A DNA stretch of 15,313 bases from JAFGRR01 sp964499235. GTDB lineage: Bacteria; Planctomycetota; Phycisphaerae; UBA1845; Fen-1342. Within the stretch, counting starts at the first letter, position 1; each line of letters opens with the position of its first letter. This document shows, piece by piece, positions 6,403-12,648 of this stretch. The translations under genes and the position numbers were made by a program. A model generated the notes under the pieces. That model made no database searches and had not been told where the DNA came from. It saw nothing but the letters and a program-made list of their open reading frames with translations. Location: positions 1 through 15,313 of the forward strand of contig CAZCKC010000091.1 of NCBI GenBank assembly GCA_964499235.1, in the 5' to 3' direction.

Positions 6403-7403
6403 CCGCAGTGATCCCCGAGCCGCTGGCCGTCCCGGATGAGGTCCTCGACACGCTGCGTGGCGCGCAGCGGGTGGCAGTCGCCGGACACGTGACGCCCGAC
6501 GCGGACTGTATCGCGTCGATCGCGGGCCTCTGGCTCGCCCTGCCCGAGCTCGGCATCACGCCGGCCGCATCGTTGCCACCCGACAGCGTCGCCCGCCGCC
6601 TCCGCTACCTCGTCCAGCGCGCCGGCCTCACCGCCGCCACCCCCAAAGCGCTCCAGGACTGCGACCTGCTGATCGCCGTCGATACCGCCAAGCACCCGCG
6701 CCTCAACCTCGAGGGCGGCCCCGACGCCCTCGCCGGCCTTCCGATCCTCAACATCGACCACCACGCCAGCAACACCCGCTTCGGCCGGGTCAACTACATC
6801 GACGGTTACCGCAGCTCCACCGCCGAGATGGTCTACGAGGTCATTACCGCCGCCGGCTGCCAGGTCACCCCCACGATCGCCACGCTGCTCTTTGCCGGCA
6901 TCTACACCGATACGCAGGGCTTCGGTCTCACCAACACCACGCCCCGCGCGCTCGACGTCGCCCACCGCCTCGCCGCCGCCGGCGCCGAGATCCACGACGT
7001 CGCCGAGCGCCTCGGGCGCAGCTTCAGCCCGGCCGAGTTCGCCCTGATGAAGGTGATCTACACCAACACCCACGTCGAGCAGGACGGCACGCTCGCCTAC
7101 GCCACCGCCAGCTACGACGAGATCCACGACGCCGGCTGCACGGCCAACGACATCGACGACCAAGTCGAGGTGCCCCGCTCGATCGAGGGCGTCAAGATCG
7201 CCATCCTCTTCACCGAAGGCCGCCAGGGCAAGGTCCGCATCAACTTCCGCGGCGAAGGCGGCGTCTCCGTCCTCGAGCTCGCCAAGCAGTTCAACGGCGG
7301 CGGCCACCAGGCCGCGGCCGGCGCCATCCTCGACGGTGACATCCCCACCATCTCCGCCCAGGTCGTCGCCGCCGCCCGCGCCTACTTGCAAGCCCAAGCC
7401 TGA
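6399..7403 (+). CDS. DHH/DHHA1 phosphoesterase, NrnA-like (oligoribonuclease / pAp phosphatase)
   Basis: 334 residues with the full DHH-DHHA1 layout of NrnA/YtqI. DHH motifs: GHVTPDAD (29-36, His30, Asp34, Asp36), AVDT (Asp95), NIDHHASN (118-125, Asp120-His121-His122) and GIYTDTQGF (167-175, Asp171); these bind two Mn2+. The C-terminal DHHA1 part ends with KVRINFRGEGG (278-288) and FNGGGHQAAAG (298-308), which grips the substrate 3' end. NrnA enzymes degrade very short RNAs and dephosphorylate pAp to AMP. The ATG lies inside the sat stop, so it is co-translated with ATP sulfurylase; pAp removal is the natural link because PAPS-dependent sulfate reduction generates pAp. A cyclic-dinucleotide or nanoRNA role remains possible. 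Confidence 0.92.
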   Translation: MTAVIPEPLAVPDEVLDTLRGAQRVAVAGHVTPDADCIASIAGLWLALPELGITPAASLPPDSVARRLRYLVQRAGLTAATPKALQDCDLLIAVDTAKHPRLNLEGGPDALAGLPILNIDHHASNTRFGRVNYIDGYRSSTAEMVYEVITAAGCQVTPTIATLLFAGIYTDTQGFGLTNTTPRALDVAHRLAAAGAEIHDVAERLGRSFSPAEFALMKVIYTNTHVEQDGTLAYATASYDEIHDAGCTANDIDDQVEVPRSIEGVKIAILFTEGRQGKVRINFRGEGGVSVLELAKQFNGGGHQAAAGAILDGDIPTISAQVVAAARAYLQAQA

Positions 7404-7519
7404 TCAGCCAAGCTGCCTTAAGACGCTGCGGCCCCGGCCCGCACATTTGGCCCAAGCCCCCACGATGTGCCCCCGGCGTCTCGCCAGGGACCAGGGGATC
7501 GCCGCCAGAGACCGGGTGG

Positions 7520-7534
7520 GGCGGGCGTCCCGCC
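7520..7534. repeat. GC-rich perfect hairpin in the spacer before the M24 peptidase gene
   Basis: GGCGGG-CGT-CCCGCC, a 6-bp perfect stem with a 3-nt loop, in the 202-bp gap 7404-7605. No T-run follows. A smaller stem (TGCGG at 7427-7431 with CCGCA at 7439-7443) lies nearer the upstream stop. The element resembles the GGCGGGT...ACCCGCC hairpin near 14465 and may be a dispersed intergenic repeat; that is inference. Confidence 0.4.
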
Positions 7535-7605
7535 GGCCATCAACCAAGCGGAGCCAAACCACCCGCAGCGCAACGCACTACTCAACCGAAAGGACTTTGA
7601 ACAAC

Positions 7606-8736
7606 ATGAACACCCTCGGCGCCGGCATCCCCGCCCCCGTTGTCCGCGAACACCTCAACCACCTCGCCACCCTCATGCAAACCGAGGACGTCGCCGCCAC
7701 CCTCATCTTTCACCCGTCCAACATGCTCGCCTTCCTCGGCACCACCCACGGCGCCTGGGATCGCCTCGTCTGCGGCCTCGTCACCCGCGACGGCCAGGCC
7801 CACGCCATCTGCCCTGCCTTCGAACAACCCGGCTTCCAGGCCGAAACCGACCTGCCCACCTTCCACACCTGGCAGGAACACGAAGACAGCTACGCTTGCG
7901 TCGCCGCCGCCCTCGCGAGTGCCGGCATCAAGTCCGGCCGCCTCGCCGTCGACGGCCGCATCTGGCTCGAGACGCTGACAGCGCTGCGGGCTGCCCTCCC
8001 GGACTTCGAGGTTACCAGCGGCGAGCACCTCCTCCGCGAGGTCCGCATCTGCAAGACCGACGCCGAGAAGGAGCTGCTCCGGAACGCCCACGCCCGCGGC
8101 GAGCACCTCTTCCTCGCGCTCACCGAGATGCTCGAACCCGACATGACCGAATTGGAGGTGCAGCAGGCGCTCGCCGCCCGGATGGCCGTCGACGACCTGA
8201 AGGCCAGCCCGATGGTCCAGACCGGCCCCAACGGCGCCATCCCGCACCACCGCTCCGACGATTCGTTGCTGAAGCCGGGGCACACGCTGGTCGTCGACAG
8301 CGTCACGCTCACCGCCGGCTACCACAACGACGTCACCCGCACCTTCGCCGTCGGCGAACCTTCCAAGAAGGCCAAGGAAGCTTACCAGGTCGTCCGCGCC
8401 GCCCAGGCCGAAGCGATCGCCGCCGCCCGTGCCGGCCTCGCCTGCGAAAAACTCGATGCGGTCGCCCGCGACGTCATCACCCAGGCCGGCTTCGGCGCGT
8501 ACTTCACCCACCGTCTCGGCCACGGCATGGGCATCGAATGCCACGAGCCCCCCTACCTCGTCGGCGGCAACCAGACGACCCTCCGCGCCGGCATGTGCCT
8601 GACCATCGAGCCCGGCATCTACGTCCCCGGCGAGTTCGGCATCCGCATCGAGGACGACATCCTGATCACCCCCGACGGCTGCGAAGTCATCAAAGGCGAA
8701 CTCCCAACCGACGTCACCCCCGCCTTCGATACCTGA
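7606..8736 (+). CDS. M24-family metallopeptidase (Xaa-Pro aminopeptidase/dipeptidase type)
   Basis: 376 residues. An N-terminal creatinase-like domain (about 1-145) precedes a pita-bread M24 domain (about 150-370). All five metal ligands are visible: Asp231 (VVDSVT), Asp242 (YHNDVTRTF), His306 (HRLGHGMGIECHEPP), Glu335 (TIEPGIY) and Glu349 (RIEDD), so it should bind two Mn/Co ions and cleave X-Pro bonds. Length and domain order fit PepQ/YpdF-like aminopeptidases; the choice between Xaa-Pro dipeptidase and aminopeptidase cannot be made. No signal peptide, so cytosolic. The start is ATG 7606, with AAAGGA at 7589-7594. The 202-bp gap before it suggests its own promoter. Confidence 0.92.
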   Translation: MNTLGAGIPAPVVREHLNHLATLMQTEDVAATLIFHPSNMLAFLGTTHGAWDRLVCGLVTRDGQAHAICPAFEQPGFQAETDLPTFHTWQEHEDSYACVAAALASAGIKSGRLAVDGRIWLETLTALRAALPDFEVTSGEHLLREVRICKTDAEKELLRNAHARGEHLFLALTEMLEPDMTELEVQQALAARMAVDDLKASPMVQTGPNGAIPHHRSDDSLLKPGHTLVVDSVTLTAGYHNDVTRTFAVGEPSKKAKEAYQVVRAAQAEAIAAARAGLACEKLDAVARDVITQAGFGAYFTHRLGHGMGIECHEPPYLVGGNQTTLRAGMCLTIEPGIYVPGEFGIRIEDDILITPDGCEVIKGELPTDVTPAFDT

Positions 8737-9120
8737 TCCACGGGTGTCCTAGTTCGGGCCACTGCTCTCGAGCAGTGTCAAACGCAAACCCAACCCGTCC
8801 CGCCAGCTCCCCCGCTCACCTGCTCTATTGCCCGGATGCCTAAGGCTTTCAGTCTGGAGGACTGACAAATCGTCAGGAGGCTGGGGATATCACATGCGAT
8901 CGAGTCGGGCGGACGGCCGGCAAAACGACAGTCTCTCCGCGCCGGCACTGATCTGCTGCAAGATGACGACCGCCGTCTGGCGACCGCTGATCGAAGGGAC
9001 TCGTTGGCGCCATTTTGCGCCCCGTCGCCGCGTGGCGCAAAGAACAACCCGCGCCGCTGACGCGATCATCGCCGGCAGCGCGGGTGTATGAACCTGTTTG
9101 GCTGAGGTTCGCCGTCCAAG
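8737..9120. other. 384-bp gap without a credible gene
   Basis: Short ORFs exist on both strands (for example 8828-9091 +, 8778-9047 -) but have no family likeness, no good ribosome site and low-complexity Arg/Ser-rich translations. The gap holds three small inverted repeats: 8760-8777, 8849-8865 (TCAGTC, TGGAG, GACTGA) and 9014-9041 (TTTGCGCC with GGCGCAAA, 12-nt loop). It separates the converging M24 and PEP-CTERM genes, so some of these may act in termination, although none is followed by a clear T-run. Confidence 0.5.
8760..8777. repeat. Strong inverted repeat just downstream of the M24 gene
   Basis: CACTGCT-CTCG-AGCAGTG, a 7-bp perfect stem with a 4-nt loop, 23 bp after the M24 stop codon. 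Its position suits 3'-end formation, but the following bases (TCAAACGC) contain no T-run, so an intrinsic terminator is not proven. Could equally be an RNA-stabilising stem or a dispersed repeat. Confidence 0.45.
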
Positions 9121-9783
9121 CTAGCGCCGGCGACAGAGCCCCAGCAGGCCTAGCCCCAGCAGGCTGAGCGTCGCCGGTTCGGGAATCCACGTCAGCGCCA
9201 GCGACGGCTTGACAACGTCGGCCGTGCTCTCGAGGCTGTGCACGTTGAACGACACGAAGTTCACCGTCTCGCTGCGAACGCGGAAGAAGTCCGTGGCGGG
9301 CCCGTCAAGCACCGCCTGCAACGCGGTCACGTCGGGAAAGGGAATCTCCAACAACGTCCCGACTGCGATCGTCGAGCCGGTCGGATAGGTCTCCGTCGTC
9401 AGCAACGTCGCCGCGGAGTTGTTGGCGTGGTCGTCGTCGGTGATCAGCCCGTCGCCGGCCGCGCCGTAGAAGCTGACGTCCGCCGTCGCACCAGTGTTAC
9501 TGATCAGACCCGCCGTCGTCAGCTGCAGCGTCGCGCCGGTGACGATCGCGCCGTTCGGCAACACGCCGAGGTCGAACTCGAAGATGCCGTTGCCCACGTT
9601 GTTGCCACTCGACCGCTGCGTCAGGATCGTTGGCTGGTTATCTGTCGTCGTGAAACCCAACGCACCGCTGAACTGTACGCGCCCGTCCGCCGTCGCGGGA
9701 ATCGTCAGCGTGCTCGCCCAGACCCCCGCCGCGCCGATCCACGCCGCCAGCCCCGCCAACACGCTTCGCCGAACTCCTGTCAT
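9121..9783 (-). CDS. PEP-CTERM exported protein, DNRLRE-like beta domain
   Basis: 220 residues. A signal peptide (about 1-24: MTGVRRSVLAGLAAW, ending VWAS) is followed by a Thr/Ala/Asn-rich beta-type region. FEFDLGVLPNGAIVTGATLQL (69-88 and one more) resembles the core of DNRLRE/CBM96-like domains in extracellular proteins. The C-terminus is a textbook PEP-CTERM sorting tag: PEP (201-203), hydrophobic LSLLGLGLLGL (206-216) and a final RRR. Such tags are recognised and cut by exosortases, usually in organisms making extracellular polysaccharide; no exosortase gene is in view. ATG 9783 is supported by GGGAGGG five bases upstream; an upstream in-frame start at 9846 lacks this and would spoil the signal peptide. 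Its exact function is unknown. Confidence 0.88.
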   Translation of the reverse strand: MTGVRRSVLAGLAAWIGAAGVWASTLTIPATADGRVQFSGALGFTTTDNQPTILTQRSSGNNVGNGIFEFDLGVLPNGAIVTGATLQLTTAGLISNTGATADVSFYGAAGDGLITDDDHANNSAATLLTTETYPTGSTIAVGTLLEIPFPDVTALQAVLDGPATDFFRVRSETVNFVSFNVHSLESTADVVKPSLALTWIPEPATLSLLGLGLLGLCRRR

Positions 9784-9864
9784 GCTTTCCCTCCCTCGCG
9801 ACCAACGCGCCAGGTTCCGTGAGGCCCCATATCCAGGTCGCCGCAACCGCGCACGACCGCCGGG

Positions 9865-9892
9865 AGCATACCAGAATCGCCGCTGCCCTCAA
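9865..9892 (-). promoter_or_regulatory. Candidate promoter of the PEP-CTERM gene
   Basis: On the minus strand TTGAGG (9892-9887), a 16-bp spacer and TATGCT (9870-9865), with TGG directly before the -10 giving an extended -10 look. It lies about 82 bp before ATG 9783. The -35 sits in the loop of the hairpin at 9873-9902, so hairpin and promoter overlap. Confidence 0.35.
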
Positions 9893-9905
9893 AGGCGATT
9901 CTTTT
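9873..9905 (+). terminator. Hairpin with T-run (intrinsic-terminator-like, + direction)
   Basis: AGAATCGCC (9873-9881) pairs perfectly with GGCGATTCT (9894-9902) across a 12-nt loop, then TTT follows. Read on + this looks like a terminator, yet no + strand gene ends nearby; read on - it is preceded rather than followed by the T/A tract. It may block antisense transcription into sdhC or shape the PEP-CTERM mRNA leader. Confidence 0.4.
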
Positions 9906-9998
9906 CCCCGTTTATAATAAGGCGTGGTCACCGCCCATCGGCCGGCGGCCGGCGGCCGCGCTACGCCGGCGCCGCGCACGACCGCGCCGGATCGCAGC

Positions 9999-10748
9999 CT
10001 AGGCAGCGACCTGGAGCTCGACCCGCTCGACGATGGTTTCCTGCGGCGGGCCGTCATGTCCCTCGTCCGGCTTGTACGTCGCCATCGCGTAAAGCGACAA
10101 CCCGCCCCAGGCGACGAGCACCAGACCCAAACCGGCCGCCGCGACGCCGACCCGCTTGCGGGCCTGGTCGCCGACCGTGATGCCCCAGGTGATGCAGAAC
10201 GTCACGATCCCGTTGCAGAAGTGAAACACCGCCGCCACCAGGCCGACCGCGTAGATCGAAAGCCAGACCCAGAGCGGCAGCCACAACGCCTGGAACCCAT
10301 CCTGGGTGACGGCGAAGAAGGCCGGGTTGGCGTCCTTGTAGTCCGGGCCGCCGAACCAGTGGGCGAACCGGAAGTGCGCCAGGTGGACCAGGATGAACGC
10401 CAGCGTGATCCAGGCGGTCAGCCGCTGCAGCGAGTAGCGCCAGTTATCCATGTAGGGGTACTGGGCCGCGTTCGACTTGCCCTGAACGGCGATCAGGACG
10501 CCGTAGCCGGCGTGGAACGCCAGCGGGGCGAAGATGAACAGGATCTCGATGCCCAGCAGAAACGGCAGGCTGTGGATCCACTGGACGTGCTCGTCGAACT
10601 TCTCGGGGCTCAGCCACGCCGTCGAGTTCGTCAGCAGGTGATTGATCAGGAAGACCCCGACCGGAATGATGCCGCTGAGCGAGTGCAGGCGGCGGAGCAG
10701 GAAGTGATGACGGGCCAGCGGGTCCGGCGAATGAGCGATGTCGGCCAC
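9999..10748 (-). CDS. sdhC: Succinate dehydrogenase cytochrome b558 subunit (SdhC)
   Basis: 249 residues with five predicted membrane helices, matching the single-subunit, two-heme (b558) SdhC of the Bacillus type: RRLHSLSGIIPVGVFLINH (19-37), LFIFAPLAFHAGYG (70-83), FILVHLAHFRF (118-128), LVAAVFHFCNGIVTF (170-184) and a last helix near 198-220. His22 or His37, His79, His122 and His176 are candidate axial heme ligands. It anchors the SdhA/SdhB dimer and passes electrons to quinone. sdhA and sdhB normally follow sdhC; here the next gene in the same direction encodes a PEP-CTERM protein, so sdhAB must be elsewhere. GTG 10748 is chosen because GAGGGA sits about four bases ahead; TTG 10784 would extend by 12 residues. 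Confidence 0.9.
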   Translation of the reverse strand: MADIAHSPDPLARHHFLLRRLHSLSGIIPVGVFLINHLLTNSTAWLSPEKFDEHVQWIHSLPFLLGIEILFIFAPLAFHAGYGVLIAVQGKSNAAQYPYMDNWRYSLQRLTAWITLAFILVHLAHFRFAHWFGGPDYKDANPAFFAVTQDGFQALWLPLWVWLSIYAVGLVAAVFHFCNGIVTFCITWGITVGDQARKRVGVAAAGLGLVLVAWGGLSLYAMATYKPDEGHDGPPQETIVERVELQVAA

Positions 10749-10775
10749 GATTCCCTCGTTGCTGCTGGAGCCTGG

Positions 10776-10796
10776 CGCCCTCAACCGGTGAGGGCG
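10776..10796. repeat. Perfect 8-bp hairpin in the sdhC 5' region
   Basis: CGCCCTCA-ACCGG-TGAGGGCG: an 8-bp stem with a 5-nt loop, 28 bp upstream of the chosen GTG start of sdhC. In the sdhC mRNA leader it would form just before the ribosome site, so a role in translation or mRNA stability is possible; not tested. Confidence 0.4.
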
Positions 10797-10816
10797 GCGC
10801 GGATTTCGGAGTCAGT

Positions 10817-10822
10817 AGTGTA
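10817..10822 (-). promoter_or_regulatory. Candidate -10 element (TACACT) of sdhC
   Basis: On the minus strand TTTACACTAC lies 68 bp before GTG 10748. Same TACACT as before the isomerase fusion and sat. No convincing -35. Confidence 0.28.
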
Positions 10823-10983
10823 AAGCTTACGACGGCGACAGCCTAGGGACGGCGGCGGGCCGGGCGTTCACGATTTTCAGGCCGGCTGAAGCTGGCCGCT
10901 GCTAATCGCTTGCCCGGGCCCCGGCCGCCGCTTAGTTTCCGCGGCCTGAGGGATTTCGGGGCTCGCAGAAGGAAAGACGCTCC

Positions 10984-12033
10984 ATGGCAACGCCTGTTCG
11001 GATTGCACAGATCGGGACCGGGGGGTTCGGCAACTACCACCTGAAGACCTGGCAGAAGGTCGCGGCCGGCGAGGTTGTCGGGGTCTACGACGTCGACCCG
11101 GTCCGGGCCGGCGAACGCGCCCGGGAATACGGCATCGAGACCGTCTATCGGTCGCTCGACGAGCTGCTCGAGGACCCCAACGTCGACGCGGTCACCGTCG
11201 TCGTGCCGAACACGTTCCATGCCGACACGGCGATTGCCGTGATGAAGGCCGGGAAGGCGTGCTTCTGCGAGAAGCCGTTGGCGCCGACGGCGGCGGAGAT
11301 CGAGCGGATGATCGCCGCCCGGGACGAGACACAGCAGTTGCTGATGACCGGGCAGCACATGCGGTTCGAGAGCAAGACGCGGCAGCTGGTGCAGTGGTTG
11401 CGGCAGGAACGGCTGGGCGATTGCTATTACTCGCGGGCGCGGTGGCTGCGGCGGGCCGGGGTGCCGGCCAGTCCGGGGTTCATCTCGAAGGAGATGGCCG
11501 TCTACGGGCCGATGGCTGACATCGGAGTGCATGTCATCGACCTGGCGATGTTTTTGCTGGGGTTCCCGAAGCCGGTGACGGTCAGCGGGACGGCGGTGAC
11601 GAAGCTGGCGACGCAGCAAGGGCGCTACAACGGCTGGGGGACGTTTCGGCCGGAAGACTTCGAGGTCGAGGACTTTGCGGCCGGCTGGGTGCGGTTTGAC
11701 AACGGCGCGGTGCTGACGGTCGAGGTGAGTTGGGCGTTGAACCAGCTCGACAACGAGGTGGTGGGGCTGGAGTTGTTTGGTGATCGGGGCGGGGCCCGGT
11801 GGCCGGAGCTGGAGTGGGTTGAAACCGACGGCGAAGGGGTGTTGAGCACGGGGTCGATTCAGAGTTACGACCGCAACGCGCATGACGGGCACGCCAACGA
11901 GTTCACGGCGTTTTGCGCGGCGGTGCGAGCGGGCGGGCCGTCGCCGGTGCCGGCGGAGGACAGCCTGAAGGTGGCGAAGATCCTGGATGGGATTTACGCG
12001 TCGGCGACGGCGGGACGGGAAGTGGTGTTGTAG
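10984..12033 (+). CDS. Gfo/Idh/MocA family NAD(P)-dependent oxidoreductase
   Basis: 349 residues. The N-terminal Rossmann fold opens with IAQIGTGGFGNYHLK (residues 7-21, GxGGxG-type nucleotide site), and CFCEKPLA (93-100) is the family EKP motif, whose Lys contacts substrate and cofactor. The C-terminal alpha/beta domain includes DIGVHVIDLAMFLLG (180-194), with the Asp and His positions usually involved in catalysis, and a sheet ending with GAVLTVEVSWAL. Members oxidise or reduce sugars, inositols and related polyols; the substrate cannot be inferred. No signal peptide, so cytosolic. AAGGA at 10969-10973 precedes ATG 10984. Transcribed divergently from sdhC across 235 bp. Third positions favour G on this strand, unlike the C-rich genes further left. 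Confidence 0.93.
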   Translation: MATPVRIAQIGTGGFGNYHLKTWQKVAAGEVVGVYDVDPVRAGERAREYGIETVYRSLDELLEDPNVDAVTVVVPNTFHADTAIAVMKAGKACFCEKPLAPTAAEIERMIAARDETQQLLMTGQHMRFESKTRQLVQWLRQERLGDCYYSRARWLRRAGVPASPGFISKEMAVYGPMADIGVHVIDLAMFLLGFPKPVTVSGTAVTKLATQQGRYNGWGTFRPEDFEVEDFAAGWVRFDNGAVLTVEVSWALNQLDNEVVGLELFGDRGGARWPELEWVETDGEGVLSTGSIQSYDRNAHDGHANEFTAFCAAVRAGGPSPVPAEDSLKVAKILDGIYASATAGREVVL

Positions 12034-12648
12034 GGCTTCCCGTCGCGTCGTCGGGAGGCGCGGCGGGCGAACGGATCACGTCGTGACGGTTCGCGCGGCT
12101 GAAAGCCCGGGAAGCCGCGTTTGGACGCTGTCTCAGTCCCCCAGGTTGAAACCTGGGGCACCCATTGGTCGCGGTATTTGGTTGTCAAAGATCCGCTCCG
12201 GTGCCGGTCCAGTTCTGGTGGCTGGCGAAAGCCACCGTCGTCTGCCGGCCGCGGCCTCGGTGTTAACCGGCGTGAATCCGAGCCAGTGGATTCCGCTGGG
12301 TCACGGGCGAGGGAGCCTGGTCCGCGTCGCTTGCAAGGTCGCGCGGGGCCCAGTGCTGTTTAACAGCTCCTCGCCGTCAAGGCAGCCGTGGGACTGCGTG
12401 AGCAACTGAAGTAATAGCTCGGGTTTTCGGCGGATCAAGCGGGGGTTCCGTGGTTGTCGGCGGCTGGCGGGGATTGGTCGGGACGGGTGTTTCCTGCGCT
12501 GGTGAAATCGGGGACGGGGGGCCGGTCGGGTAGCACTCACTCCAAGTTGCATCGCGCGAAACCGGGTTTTGACCGCTGGCGGACTCTGCTGCACCTCTGG
12601 CCGAGGTTAGAATTTGGTGGCCGTTGCCGCTGGTGAGGAGATCCGAAG
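12034..12648. other. 615-bp gap with inverted repeats, no credible gene
   Basis: Several short ORFs overlap here on both strands (for example 12301-12594 -, 12121-12363 +, 11987-12409 +) but none has a family motif or convincing ribosome site. Perfect inverted repeats are at 12139-12158 (see separate entry), 12274-12293 (GAATCC with GGATTC, 8-nt loop) and 12355-12367 (GCTGTT, T, AACAGC). Near the right end TTAGAATT (around 12607-12614) gives a TAGAAT -10 candidate about 36 bp before the next gene. The mix looks like accumulated repeats or decayed sequence. Confidence 0.5.
12139..12158. repeat. Perfect 9-bp inverted repeat, CCCCAGGTT / AACCTGGGG
   Basis: CCCCAGGT-TGAA-ACCTGGGG forms at least an 8-bp stem with a TGAA tetraloop (a ninth pair would leave a 2-nt loop). 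It lies 105 bp after the oxidoreductase stop and has no T-run after it. Compact, perfect and unrelated to any ORF, it looks like a REP-like intergenic element; copy number in the genome is unknown. Confidence 0.45.

Noticed and set aside
5092..7397. Long minus-strand ORFs (5092-6399, 6144-7397) opposite sat and the DHH gene
   Set aside because: Typical antisense shadows in high-GC coding DNA; the opposite frames carry complete enzyme motifs.
5478..7403. 641-residue + ORF that includes the DHH protein
   Set aside because: The first 307 codons are an Arg-rich shadow of sat; the true start is ATG 6399, overlapping the sat stop.
8828..9091. 87-residue ORF and its minus-strand counterpart in the gap
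   Set aside because: No ribosome site, no recognisable domain, Arg-rich composition and overlap on both strands.
9174..9190. GGTTCGGGAATCC resembling a tRNA T-arm
   Set aside because: Lies inside the PEP-CTERM coding region and no acceptor, D or anticodon stems surround it.
9913..9918. Perfect TATAAT on + strand as a promoter
   Set aside because: No -35 at proper spacing and no + gene downstream for a kilobase; mentioned only as part of the hairpin finding.
10444..10452. TTATCCATG, similar to a DnaA box, near the skew flip
   Set aside because: Two mismatches, single copy and inside sdhC coding sequence; not evidence for an origin.
12301..12594. 97-residue minus ORF in the 615-bp spacer
   Set aside because: Pro/Arg/Gln-rich with no motif; it runs across an inverted repeat.
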